DNA of 64,000 nucleotides, from the NCBI RefSeq assembly GCF_964340395.1, contig NC_135551.1, positions 21,496,003 through 21,560,002 on the forward strand, written 5' to 3'. Below, piece by piece: positions 1 through 13,200 of this stretch; positions within the stretch are counted from its first letter, which is position 1; each line of letters opens with the position of its first letter. The notes beneath the pieces were generated by a model. That model was not told the origin of the DNA. It did no database searches and saw nothing but the letters and a program-made list of their open reading frames with translations. Both the position numbers and the translations under genes were made by a program. This DNA comes from Glandiceps talaboti. Taxonomy: Eukaryota; Hemichordata; Enteropneusta; Spengelidae.

Positions 1-185
1 AACCCAACAAATTATTTTTTAATGTATATACCAAACAAAAGAAATTCAAAGTATATGTATGCATGAGTAACATATTGCCTATTAATTGAAGTTATTTATG
101 CAAATGACAATGTGTATTCATGGTGTTTATCAGACTTGATTCTTGACATTCATGATTTTATCAATACTTATTTTAGAGTGGTGAC

Positions 186-234
<49 letters not shown>

Positions 235-879
235 ACCATAAGTTTCCTTTGTGGATGGAAGGTAAAAACACAAACCACACACACATGGACACACACACAC
301 ACAACCCAGTCATCTGGCAGATCGAGACAAAAAGTTGGTCTTGAACAGACAAATGATCCTTATGGCTCCACTGTTAAATAACTATGTAACAATTTGGGAG
401 TCAAACATCAAGATTCAGTGTAAATACATTCCACAAATTCAGTCAATTACTTGTATCAAGTACAAATATACATTGTCTTAGAACTGTATGGATTGGTTTC
501 TTACAGAAACTGATTAATACGAACATAATCATCACATTCATCATTTTTCAAGTTCTTGTACCTGATCACCATCAGTATTGCATTAATTTTGAATCATCAT
601 AGCTCAAGTGGTTTCATCATAACACTACTGTATGAGATAAGTAGGCAAAGACAGATACATATGTACAGAGAGATAAGCATAGAGACACCCACATACATAA
701 TAGTCAGACACAAGAGAGACATAGACTGTTCCCTCTATACTTTAATAATTAGAATTATCTGCGGAAGTACAAAAAATAATTGCTTTCATCTGGAAAGTTT
801 GACTTGACAGAAACTATTCAGACAGTTATGACAAGCAGCATACAGGTATTAAAGAAAATAAAAACATCAAATGCATTTT
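1..879. other. Intergenic flank, no gene seen
   Basis: AT-rich DNA with no open reading frame resembling a known protein. It contains a GACA microsatellite (185-234) and a POU-octamer-like ATGCAAAT at 98-105. The short open frames here have no family resemblance and no flanking splice signals that I can support. Confidence 0.6.
185..234. repeat. (GACA)n microsatellite
   Basis: About 12 perfect copies of the tetranucleotide acag/gaca. A CA-rich stretch follows at about 268-304. Confidence 0.95.
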
Positions 880-3050
880 TCTGATATTTCAAACAAACAA
901 TTTCAACAATTATGAAATTTGGACAACCAAAATTTACAAACACCACAGTGTACAATGTAGCCATACTAATAAAAAGATGTAGTAATTCTTTATACATTCG
1001 TAAGCAGCAACTTATAGGAAAGTACACATTCAATACTTTGATCCGATATTTAAACAACAATGTCTTCACTTTGAGTAATTATGAGCTGTTGTTAAACAAC
1101 ATTCATAAATGCATCACTTTCTTCACTGTTTGCACAATATATGCCATTGTTGTTGTACAAACTACAAACTACTAGTATCATGTATGTACTGGTAAACAGA
1201 TGAACTAATTCTTTATACATTTGTAAGCAGCACATTTGTAGGCAAGTAAACATTAAATGCATTGTGCCGATAATTTAAGCACCAATGTCTCCAGTTTCAA
1301 CAATTATAACTCTGTGTATAGATGTACAACTTGTAAAATTCAAGTAAAATATTTGCATGATTTGTCACAAGCATTTATTGTATCCATGTCAAGTCTTAAA
1401 ATATATTGTTTGAATTGTTTTGATTGTCAGACCAGTATGTTGTGTCTCTCAATGTAACCAGTCTGAAAACAATGTTAGCAGTGCAAAGCAAGTAAATTGT
1501 CAATGAGTACAGTGTAAACAATGTTAGCAGTGCAAAGCAAGTAAATAGTCAATGACTAGAGTGTAAACAATGTTAGCAGTGCAAAGCAAGTAAATAGTCA
1601 ATGACTAGAGTGTAAACAATGTTAGCAGTGCAAAGCAAGTAAATAGTCATTGACTAGAGTGTAAACAATGTTAGCAGTGCAAAGCAAGTAAATAGTCAAT
1701 GACTAGAGTGTAAACAATGTTAGCAGTGCAAAGCAAGTAAATAGTCAATGACTAGAGTGTAAACAATGTTAGCAGTGCAAAGCAAGTAAATTGTCAATGA
1801 CTAGAGTGTAAACAATGTTAGCAGTGCAAAGCAAGTAAATTGTCAATGACTAGAGTGTAAACAATGTTAGCAGTGCAAAGCAAGTAAATAGTCCATGACT
1901 AGAGTGTAAACAATGTTAGCAGTGCAAAGCAAGTAAATTGTCAATGACTAGAATGTAAACAATGTTAGCAGTGCAAAGCAAGTAAATAGTCATTGACTAG
2001 AGTGTAAACAATGTTAGCAGTGCAAAGTAAGTAAATTGTCAATGACTAGAGTGTAAACAATGTTAGCAGTGCAAAGGAAATAGTCATTGACTAGACTGTA
2101 AACACAGATGTCATAAAACATTTTCTAGCTCTCATTGAGAGCTAAATATAACCATGGCTATGACAGCTGTCATTCACTGTAATCAATCTGCTGTTCATTA
2201 GCAGAAGGAAAACACTGTTTACAAATTGACTAAAATAGAAAGGTCATATACTAGACTTATAATTAAACCAATTGAAAGACTATACTTTGACACTTGATAT
2301 GAATAGTAGACATGAGTGTGACAAATACAGAAAATGCTTTACGTCAGTGTTAAGGGTTATATTAATTTGTGATACATTCATAAGTAGATATTGTCAGAAA
2401 GTAACCATTAAATGATATCCTAAACAACAATTTCTATAGTTTGAACAATTATTAAATGTTGTTAAACAAAATGTCTAAATACTAATGTGTAGCAATAACA
2501 TTGTTCAAAAGCTGATTCATACTCCTGATACATTCATAAGCAGCATATTGTAGATAAAGTACACAGTCAATGCATTACTCCAATACTGTAAACCTGGAAG
2601 TTTTCGATAAAGACTTATTTTCACTTATTTTGCTGGACAACAAAAATACAAAAACATGTAGTGACTCCAATGCCTTCTTGTACATGAACACAATATACCA
2701 GTCTGGTAATTGGTTAAAATTAGTCTTTGAGAACTAGCTGAAGACTGTAAATTGTCTAGTGGTGAAAATATCTAGGTTTACCGTATTTTTAAATACTAAT
2801 TTTTTTTAGATTGAATGATTATGAATAGTTGTTAAACAACATTCACATACCAGTGTGTAACACGATGACATACAGATATAGTAATACATCATAATCAACA
2901 TACTTGTCAGAAAATAATCATGAAATGCACTGCTCAGATATATAAAATACAAACACCAATTTCTTCAAGTTTTCACACAACTATGAACTGCTGTTTAACA
3001 AAATGAAACTATGTAGCCATAATATTGATAAACAGATGCGCTAATCATTG
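880..3050. repeat. Diverged tandem/dispersed repeat family, at least 5 copies
   Basis: Blocks near 960-1170, 1205-1330, 2360-2470, 2515-2600 and 2885-3010 share an ordered set of phrases. Each has a 'tacattcataagcagca'-like start, then 'agtacacattcaatgc', then 'aaacaacaatttct', then an 'acaattatgaactgttgttaaacaa'-like segment. Copies are clearly diverged, with substitutions and small indels. The 49-bp minisatellite at 1471-2103 interrupts the series. No coding sequence is visible. Unit length is roughly 250 bp, but the boundaries are uncertain. Confidence 0.6.
1471..2103. repeat. 49-bp minisatellite, 13 copies
   Basis: The phrase aatgttagcagtgcaaag recurs exactly every 49 bp (1471, 1520, 1569, 1618, and so on to 2059). 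Copies differ only at single positions, such as 'aaatagtc' versus 'aaattgtc' and 'caatgact' versus 'cattgact'. The last copy is shortened. The homogeneity implies recent expansion or ongoing homogenisation. Confidence 0.95.
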
Positions 3051-4168
3051 AAGTTATCACCCCTTAAAACCATATCACAGAAGATGCTATGAATAGTGAC
3101 TATTGAGTTGGTCCTCTAGTAAAACTCTTGACATTGCATTGCTTCACTACAGTATCAAAATCAAACTACATGCAAACATACACTTGTTAGTACAAAACAA
3201 ATAAACATATGATTCTAAAGTTCTGGAGACAATTATATATACGTAAGTTCTGCAGATCATTTTATTGGATTTGTTCATGATCATACTGAGAATGTATTTA
3301 TTTAGACACTATTTTTTAGCAGAATATAATTTTTCACATTATGGCTCCATTTTTGTTGTTGACTAAAGCAGTGTTTTTATAGCCGTGTCACTGTTGTAAG
3401 CTAATGTCTTGATAAATCTGCTTGTATCACATATTACATGCAGTTATTCAGAATTTAATGCTGCAAATCCCTTTTTTGCTGACTTTCACACGAAAATGGA
3501 TTCAGCTAAATAGGCTAGTAGAAATTTAGAGCCATAATACATACATTCACAGTATCTACTTTAATTGCTGGAATCTTGAGAAAGGGTTCAACTTTTGAGA
3601 TCTTTTATACATAATTGTACACATTCAGCTATATAATAATGAATCTCACAAAGTCTCCACTGAAATTAAATCTAAATGACAAAATATACTAGTAATAGAC
3701 CTGTTGTTGGTTCCAAGATGCATTGTGCGTCTCTCCATATAAAACCATATATTGTGTACGCACTGAGGGGTTTGCACGCACTACTCATGGGGATGGTTGT
3801 CACCTGATCGTACCCTGTGTTCACCCATAAAATCCCTCTCTATCATTGATGGCATTTAGTCTTTGTTCTATCAAATCACTCATAATCAAAAAAGCCAACA
3901 TGTCTTTCCATCAGTTACTAATGAAAATGTTATTTTAAACGTAATAATAAACAAGTCTAAATCTAACAACAAAAGTGATGTCCTCTCATGCAATGCATCT
4001 TGAAACCATAAAATCAACTATTATAACTTTGGTACACTTTCATCCGTGAATACAGACCAATGCTGTGACTCTGTCAACACCTACATACATATAATCATTT
4101 CAAGAACTTTACAAATGCCAGTATACAGGCGTTGCCGTCTTCAACAATACTTGGCATCCAGCTTGAGT
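3051..4168 (-). other. 3' flank / possible 3' UTR of MGST3
   Basis: Downstream of the MGST3 stop codon on the minus strand. Minus-strand AATAAA hexamers (tttatt on plus) occur at 3297-3302 and 3261-3266 and could end the transcript about 0.9 kb after the stop. No coding signal is seen. Confidence 0.35.
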
Positions 4169-4269
4169 TTACACCCAATCCAGCTGGTGAGCAGCAAATG
4201 ATACAGTCATACCCATTAAGCCCAACATGGCTGGTAAACCATAAAAACCACGTCGGCGCTTGGATGGAT
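4169..4269 (-). CDS. MGST3: MGST3 coding exon 5 with stop
   Basis: Starts after CCATCAG (AG at 4271-4270). Encodes the end of the split Asp codon, [10 protein letters not shown] and a final hydrophobic helix, and ends with TAA at 4171-4169. The longer open frame running right from here is intronic read-through. Confidence 0.92.
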
Positions 4270-7200
4270 CTGATGGTAGGAAAATAATCACCGTGATCAA
4301 GCAATGTGAAATCTGAAAAGTCTCAGGAAAACAGTACAAATGAAAAGCTACACTTGGATACAATATCCTCCATAGCTCACTAGATGATGAAGTTGGAAAG
4401 CATTCTCTCAGTAACTCAAATGCAGTATCTTTCACAGATACCATGCGTAGAAGCTGCATGACATGTCTAAATCATGTTGACTGTGAGTCATGTAGTAATC
4501 TTTATGACCATAAATTGATAGTTAAACATTATTTTATGCTCAAAAAATGTAACTATATTGTGAAAAAAATCAAAACCAGATCTCTAAGTGAACAGATATC
4601 AACAAGCAAATTTGGGCAGTGTGCCAGGGCATGAACATTATTGCAGGGGTTTGATACTGCACTCTCCACTGAATTACACAGGCAGATATACTAGGTATAT
4701 CTTAATATGAATTTCAACAGACAATATGCTAATTGTATTCTGATATTTCTTAACAGTTCATGGTTGTAGACACTGAGGCATGACCAAAATGCTGAATTGA
4801 ATTATTTGAATTATTATTTAATTATTAATTAGCATTATATTTGAATTATTAAGTTCACAGGCTATATAGAAAGAATGCTAGCAAGGTTAACCATCCAGTG
4901 TGCTTCAAACCCTAGGACAGCAATCAAAACTTTGTGTACATAGTTTACATCACATCATCATGTCATCATTATGAAAAGTCTACAACCAGTGACAACGGTG
5001 CATTTGCTTGCTTGTGGTAAGCAAGAATGAGACAAGTTTCATGTAAACATACAATATAATTAGTGTTGGTAACTTATCAAAGCATAAACACCACAGGAGC
5101 CCAGAACCCATGACTCAGTTTACTGATAGAACACTACATACCTTAACGTTGAGTATGACTATTTCTGTTACATTATAACTTCCAGAGATGTAAATAAACT
5201 GACAAAAGTGTAGAATGAACCTACATCAGAGGCACTCACTGTTGTTTTGACATCAGTTGTATTGTTGTTTTTGTATAATTTTGCCATTGACTGAAATATT
5301 TCCTGAGCCCACCTCATTCAAGCAAACATACCAACACCAGTGTTTAATCAATGATTGCATTACTAAGAGTACACTACATACATACCTCCAGAATAATATC
5401 CACGAGCAAAGCTGCATCGACTAGCAATCCATACTACACCAAACCCAGAGGCTGTACGCTGTAAAATAGATCAAACTGTCAATCCACTTAAAGTCTTTAT
5501 CATTTGGAATATTACATTATTATGTTTTGCATTGGGTTAGGGAACTAGCAGTCTGTAAGATATGGCATTCATGCCACACTATGAGCTACCACTCATGTCT
5601 GTACTACTAGTCTGTAAGATATGACATTCATGCCACACTATGAGCTACCACTCACGTCTGTACTACTAGTCTGTAAGATATGACATTCATGCCACACTAT
5701 CAGCTACCACTCCCGTCTGTACTACTAGTCGGTAAGATACGACAATCGTGCCACACTATCAGCTACCACTCACATCTGTAGTACTTTGTGGGACTGTGCC
5801 TGCCAGAGCAAAGGATTTTAGGACCTGCCTTGGACTTTTGATAAGAAGTTCAAACAGAAGGCATTATGTAGATTAAACTCAAACCAGCATCTGGTGATAA
5901 GTACAACAGTTGTACTGGTGATACTTGTCAACTGTTTGTAATTTTATACTAAAAAACCTTATTGCATATATTTACACATGTATCTGTATGCAAATGACAT
6001 GCAAATGAAGACACAGTCATTACTTGTACATGAAAACGTGGGAACATGACAGTAAGGCCACAGAGAACACTGCAAGCACTCATGCCTATATACCCTGAGT
6101 ACATCACACTTGCACTTACTCGTCAGAGAGTTCTGTCATAGTATTTCTCTATTCTCAAAACATTATAAGATCAACAATTTACATAATGTCTACTCACTGG
6201 ATACTGCAGTCCAGCAAATGTCAAGAAGAACAGGAAAGATGGATACTGCTCAAGTCTGAAACAAATAAGGACAATAATATATTTATCAAATACCTTACTG
6301 TATATGCATTACAGCTACATGGTGGAGTGGGTCTACATAGATTACCTGCTGACAACCCCAACTTTAACTTATGTAAGAACACATACTAAACGTTTGTAGA
6401 AAACGTCGTATTTCAAACATTCATATCCACTGAAAAGAAATACAGCAAATGTGACAATAACATACTATCAACAAATGAAGACAGACACAAACTCAAACTG
6501 TTGTTTCATGTGATGGATCACACAAGTGGATGACTATGAGTATTGGTTAATAAATAAACAGCAATTATCCTGTAATCAAGATAGTGCAAACTCCCTGAAA
6601 ATGTGGATGGAAGTGTACAGATATAAAACAATTGTCCTCCCCCAGTTTGTATTATATGAGGCTACATGTAAATGTGTCACGATTTGAGAAAAACTTGCAA
6701 TCAGAGACACTGCCCTGAGAGTATAATTACATCAATGGCCATTGAAAGCCTACATACAACCCATGAAAAAACACCTGTGTGTTCGCTTGCTCATAGTAAG
6801 CAGGATTCAGACTAGTTTTATGCAAAGATATACACTATAATTAGTAGCTGTTACTTATTAAAGCATAACCATCATATGAGCCAGGACCCCATAGCTTTGT
6901 CTGTTGATAGAATGCTACATGTTATAACGATCTAGTGTGACAGCAACATTATAACTTCCATAGATATATAAACAAACTTATAAAAGCAATGTGTGAAGCT
7001 ATATCAAAGGCACTCACTGTTGTTTTAGTATCAATTGTACTGTTGTTTTCACCTAATGATGTCTTTGTGAGAAATCTTTCCTTGGCTCACTTCATTTATT
7101 AAAGCAAATGCACTGGTGTTTCCCTGCAGGTTGTATATTCACATGTCACAATAACAGTTTCAGTTTGTGTCTATGTTAGCTTGTCAACAGTCAATCTACC

Positions 7201-10200
7201 ACTGTGATCGCTGAACATCGCATTAAAAGTAAGAAAGACAGAAACACTATGCTGCCTGTAGCTATACACTGATAAGACTCAACTAGTTGCCAGGTAACTA
7301 ATTTTTGGCTCTTGTTCTCTCAATATGTTGTTAATGTATTCAAAATGATGTTACTTTGAAGTTTCATATGATATATACATGTAAAGTATTGTATTATACA
7401 TGTACTGCATGAATGAGTAGTCGCTACACATCATTCCATTTAAGTAAGTGAGTCTCCAAGGACCACCAAAGGATGAAAGACTAGGAGTAGTCTTATGCAA
7501 GATTGATAAAAGTGTACATTACTCAAATTTGTCACAACCTATGCCTACAGAGAAACATAGATAACGATCCATAAGGAGAACAGAAGTCATAAACAGTGCC
7601 TGTCAAGCTGGTTACATAATCTCAACATGCTATACTTGAAATGATTCCATAATTTTCTGTCAGAAAGGTGTTTTTATGTTTTGAATATTTTCTGTAATTA
7701 ATTAATCTCTTGACTGTTTGTTCCAGTGATCTTTTTCCTAATGTTAAACCTCAGTGGTTGAGTGCTGCATATCTCGCAGTATGCATATGTTTACAAACAA
7801 GTGTTTGACACTAAAATGCAAAAATTTCCTGTTTATTCAAGCATTCCCAAGTTATCTTGGTTTGATCTATTCTCTTGTGCCCATCTTGTTTTTTTTTTCC
7901 AGAGTCTTATTGCTTACTATACATTCCATTATATGAGGATCCCTCAACATGCACATGTGAATTGAATTTCTACTGTGTTTTTTGCTATGGCTTTTACTGA
8001 GCAATGACGGACAAAATGAGAAACACATTGGGACAAGAGAACACATCAAACCAAGCTATGTACACTTGAAAAAGACCAGTTTCTTCTGTCTACATGGAAC
8101 AAAATATGTTGGTAATAAACAATGGAATTCAGTCATGGCCAAATTCCATTTGTGAATTTAGAGATGATACATTATTTGAATTACTTGCATATAACCAGTT
8201 TAATATTCTAAATACCAGTAGATATCTTTCATATTTAATTTCAGTTTAAAATTTAAAATTCAATGTCACTTTATACCAGCATATAAGCAGTTTCATTTGT
8301 ACATATCAGTATATCTTTCATATTTCACTTTAATATTACATTTACTCTGGGAACCCTTGTTGTTTATTTAATGCTTTGGTGACAACTTCTACATGCTGTG
8401 GGAATTGGTGCCAAATAACCAATGCTGGTGTCACCAAGATGCACAGTGCCTGTATCTATAAACATAAGTAACCTTACAGAAACAATAGAGAAATCAGGCA
8501 GAAACAATAGGGTGATAGATTGGGGAACCAGTGAAATCAGCATGGGTAATTGGGCTCCAATCCCAGAATTCCCTAACCCAGTGTATATAAGAGGGCAGTT
8601 CATGGCTAATTTGAATAATTTCATGTCTCTAATTTTTATAGTATTGTATTGCTTTATTTTCACTAATCTATGAATAACAAACATATATTTACAGACACTA
8701 AAGTTACAAGAGTGAAGGAGATGACAAATAGCTGTAACAGAGCTAATGAGACGTCTTGTCCCGCCACTTGATTAAACATTAGGTCAATATGTTTCAAGTG
8801 TCTTGTGTAATGAAATGAAAGCGGAAGTTGATAATTCAAATTAGTAAAAACGAATCTTTACAGTTTTGATAGACTTACGTATTTTGATGAGCTCTTTGAA
8901 TACAGTTAAACATAGGCTGTGAATCACTGTACATAGTCGGATACTACATATAGAAAACAGAAAAAAAAAGGTGAAATTACAAAAAGTATTTCTTGGATAC
9001 TAAATCAACATTCATGAAATATCAAAATTGTATGTATCTCATGATATGCAAAATTACTAAGTATTATCATCCTATCACAACTGTGATTGGACTTCACAAG
9101 ATATTAAACCTGGATATCAGAAACACACCTGGGTATTTGAGGAAAGAGTGCTTCTGGAAACATACAACATATTTTGATGTATGAACTTTCATCATTATTG
9201 TAGAATACACCTCTAGGACCTATATCCCCAAATATCAAAATTCTTAAAATATCTTCAAACTTGGCCATATCAAAGCTTGTTGCTGGTCCTTTTCAAATAA
9301 TAAAGAAACTTGGGAATTCCACATCTTAATTGCAAGAAAAATTATCAATCTTCTTATAGAGTTACCACAGTAGTTGGTGGCCATATTGGATTCTAAATGG
9401 CTTTATGGAGTGAGGTCAATAGTTCAATCGGATAAAAAACTGAATTTGTATTTCCTTAAGTTTGGGGTTGGGAATGGGGGGGGGGGGGCATATGGGGGTT
9501 TGAAACATTTAGTTCACTTCCGACAAACCCTATGGAGGGGGGGGGGGATATGTGGATTTGAAACATGTAGTTCACTTCTGACTTCATTTGTCAGGTATAT
9601 GTAGCATGTACTACAATACCGTCATTATTTAAGAAAGCCAATTAAACATCTAATTAACCTCACTTATCTTTAAAGTATGCCTCTAATTTATTGACAAAAT
9701 AGACATTGTACAGTACACCACCTGAATTTCTCTAACATAGGTAACTAATTGATTGCCATTTTAGGTGAATTAGACAATTAACTTTCTCAGTGAAAACAGC
9801 ATTGAAATAAGGTTACTGTATTAGACCACAAACACATGGAAGAAAATGTCATTTTTCAGCTATTTCAAAGAATGAGAGATCATTGTCTTCTGAAACTTTA
9901 TGGAAATTTCCATAACATGGCCCACGTGGACCACCTGTTGTTGTTTTTATTTTGGTGTCCTGCAGCAAGATGGCAGAGAAATGGTCCATACATGTATAGT
10001 CAGTATCAATGTTGGAATCATTTTAGTTGCAGTTTTGCTATTTTTTTGTTTGCATGGTATACTTTTCTCTCTGAATCTCCAAAGTTTCTGAACTATAATT
10101 TCCTGTAAGGTTTTTCTGGTACAAAATCTGAATCATTTAATAATACTCCATCCTATTGAAAATTACGCCTTAATTATGTCATCCTTGAAAATAATTAGTG

Positions 10201-13200
10201 ATGCAGATAGACCCGTAAAAGTTGCATTTGGTGGTCCAAAACTAACATTCAGTGGTCACTGGAGTGGACACAAGGCCAGTGCTAATTTAAAACCCTGAAA
10301 AACTATTTTACTGATTGCACTTTGCAAATACCTGATGTCTAGATAATACACAAGAAGTTGAATTTGGTGATTCAAAGTGAAAATTCAGTGGTCACTGGAC
10401 TCAACAAACCCTGAAAAAGAATTTTTTCCGGTCACTCAATTCAAATAACAGTCTTCTGAATAATGCACAAGAAGTTTGATTAAAAAGATGAGCCTGGTGG
10501 AAATTCCCAATGGGTCTATCTATTTCCATATCGGTATCTCCTTTGTATTAATAGTAATTACAGGTAGACATGAATAATTAAAAACAAAGTAAAGAAACTA
10601 ATGAAATACCTAGTACCCTGTAAATTAAAGACCAAGATGTCTCACTGTCCTCTCAGCATAAAATGTACCTCAAGCTTTTACAAATAAGTCATCTCAGTAT
10701 CTTTATCAAGTGATGCACCATCATACAAAATAACCTGAAGTCAGAAAAAATAACCGGCTTTGAGCAGAAAATTTCAAATGTAAAAATTGCTATGCTTCTT
10801 TCATATGAGACAGACTCTAGGAAATGCTTCAAAGTATTTCAATTTTTTCACAATTTGTTTCATTATCTGTTGATGTAACCACATAGTAACTTTTCTTCTT
10901 TGTTAAGGAAACCAGGAAGAGGTGGGGGCTGGGTGTGGTTGGGGTAGGGGGCATTTGAAATTCCCCCAACTTTCAGATGGGGTGTGTGGCCCAAGTTCAA
11001 AATATCTATGTACAATCCAAAACAGACTCATTGTTATGGATTTTCAGTCACAACCATCCGGTCAATTACCTTCATTCTGATGCTGTGGAGGTATTTCTAA
11101 AGCATAAAGATATTTCTGATGTTATTCACCATAGTCATTTCAGATGAAGTCGACCATCTTAAGGGATTTTTCATGAAAAACTGACTCATTTGAGCAGTTT
11201 GAGCACATACCTGTACATTAATCTACACCTGTAGGGCACATGTAGTTTGTGAAAGTTTTGCCTAATTGCTATATTATTATTACAGAAAGCTATCAATTAA
11301 CAAGGCACAAACTAAATCTTTTGTTGTTCAATATGGTAGGTAGATTACACAAGTTATGAGGATATAGTCACAGTTTAATTGAGATGGTGTAAACAAGTTG
11401 AAATTTGAAATACAGATCAAAATGATAGTAAACTTATTATAGCCATTTTAGAATCCAATATGGCTGCCGAATCCAATATGGCTGCCGAACACCGTGTTAA
11501 TTCGATTGCTGATCCCCTTGCTGAGAACAAGATGGTGAATCCACACACTTATTTTATTTCAACAACAAGCTTTCATGTGGCAAATTGTGGACAGTTTTTA
11601 AGAACTTTGATTTCCAGCAAAAATTGGTCGCGGAGGCACACCCTACCTGAATATAACATAATATATGAAAGAAATGCAAAAAAAGGTAAAACAAGAAGTA
11701 ATATCCACTCACACAACTGAAAAGCAACTACTGTAGTTATTATGATTTCATGGACTTTTGACTGCAGTTTAAATTATTCATCGATATTTACAGTTTTCAT
11801 CACAGGTATGTGTATAACTAATAAAAAATGACATAGTTGACATAACATTACAACAGTAAATGCTACAAAGCCTACAATGTATGATTACTAATTACAATGT
11901 ATTTATCATAGTACACATGACACCAGTAATTTGTCACTCTTTATATATATACACAGTGACAGAGAGTATACCCAAGAACTGTACACAATAATTGTGATGT
12001 GCTCCCTGAAGTAGTAAATGTATAGGAAGAGAATTAAAGAGAGAGTACATTGTACAACAAGAAGCCATAGGCAATATTTGTGATTGCCTCCCTGAAGTAG
12101 TAAATATATATGTAGGAAGAGAGAAATAAAGATAATATGTGGTGCTTGAAAAATTTGTAGAAAACGTTCTGTTTATTATTTTTTCCCAATTTTTAATTTT
12201 ATTATTTCTTCGATCAGCTGAAGAAAATACAAGTGCCCTAACAAGGTCTTGTCACAATGAGTCACTAGACAAGTAGTGACAAACTCTTAGGTCACGAGTA
12301 TTTTCCGGCTGAATGAATTAAATTATTGGGGAATAAGATACATGTAATTATACCCCCTCAAGCATAACTTGTGAAAAAATAATGGCAATTTGGAACATTT
12401 TGACACATTTCGAGCACCACAAAACCAGTGACATTGACACGGGATGTCATGACAGAACAACCCAGGGTATATTATCCATATTTTCTGTTCAAAGACTACA
12501 TCTTGGCTTAATGATATAATCCAAGTTACTGCGTCCTACACTCAGAAAAATCTCTTAAGAAAGTACTTAATTAAATGAAATAGGAATTTTTCTAAAGAAA
12601 TACAATATAAATAATTGAATAAATTGCAAATTGGTTCCAGGAGATTTTCGGTGATTAGAACAATTCAAAAAGTACAGAATATTTTTGAAGGAAATTAAAG
12701 GAATAACACGCACCTGTTTAGCTAACAGATAGGAAATTAATTTTCAATAATTTTTTCACAAAGGAAATTATGAGACAGATTTTATGACAAAAAAGTGTCA
12801 TAAATTTTTCATTTTATCATTGCCTGTCAGTGACTACATTGTATACACATTAAAACCTGTCTAGAATCTGTTCATTAAAGTTTGTCGGTATTCTAGTTTT
12901 GATATGTAATAATGAAATAATATAAAATATTAATCAGATACATAAAAGTGATAAACAGTTTAGCTACTAGGAGTTATTAAATATGAAATATCAAGATATA
13001 AAATTAAAGATTGATGGGTAGCTAATGTCGGATATTTGGCCGGAAAAGTCAGCAATTCATTGACTCATGATTTACATTTTTAAAGTAGCGTATGAGCATG
13101 TGTACATGAGCCGGGATAAATCACTTATTTACAAACACAATAAACAGTGCCCTCTATCAATACTGGGTAGTAATTCCTCACATTGACACGTTTGGAAAAA

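Noticed and set aside
1471-2103. Regular repeats resembling a CRISPR array
   Set aside because: The 49-bp units are contiguous with no unique spacers, and the genome is eukaryotic. The same holds for 5550-5786 and 32985-33540.
12001-12140. AATAAA-like hexamers near the duplicated block in MGST3 intron 1
   Set aside because: Plus-strand hexamers in AT-rich intron sequence with no plus-strand gene upstream.
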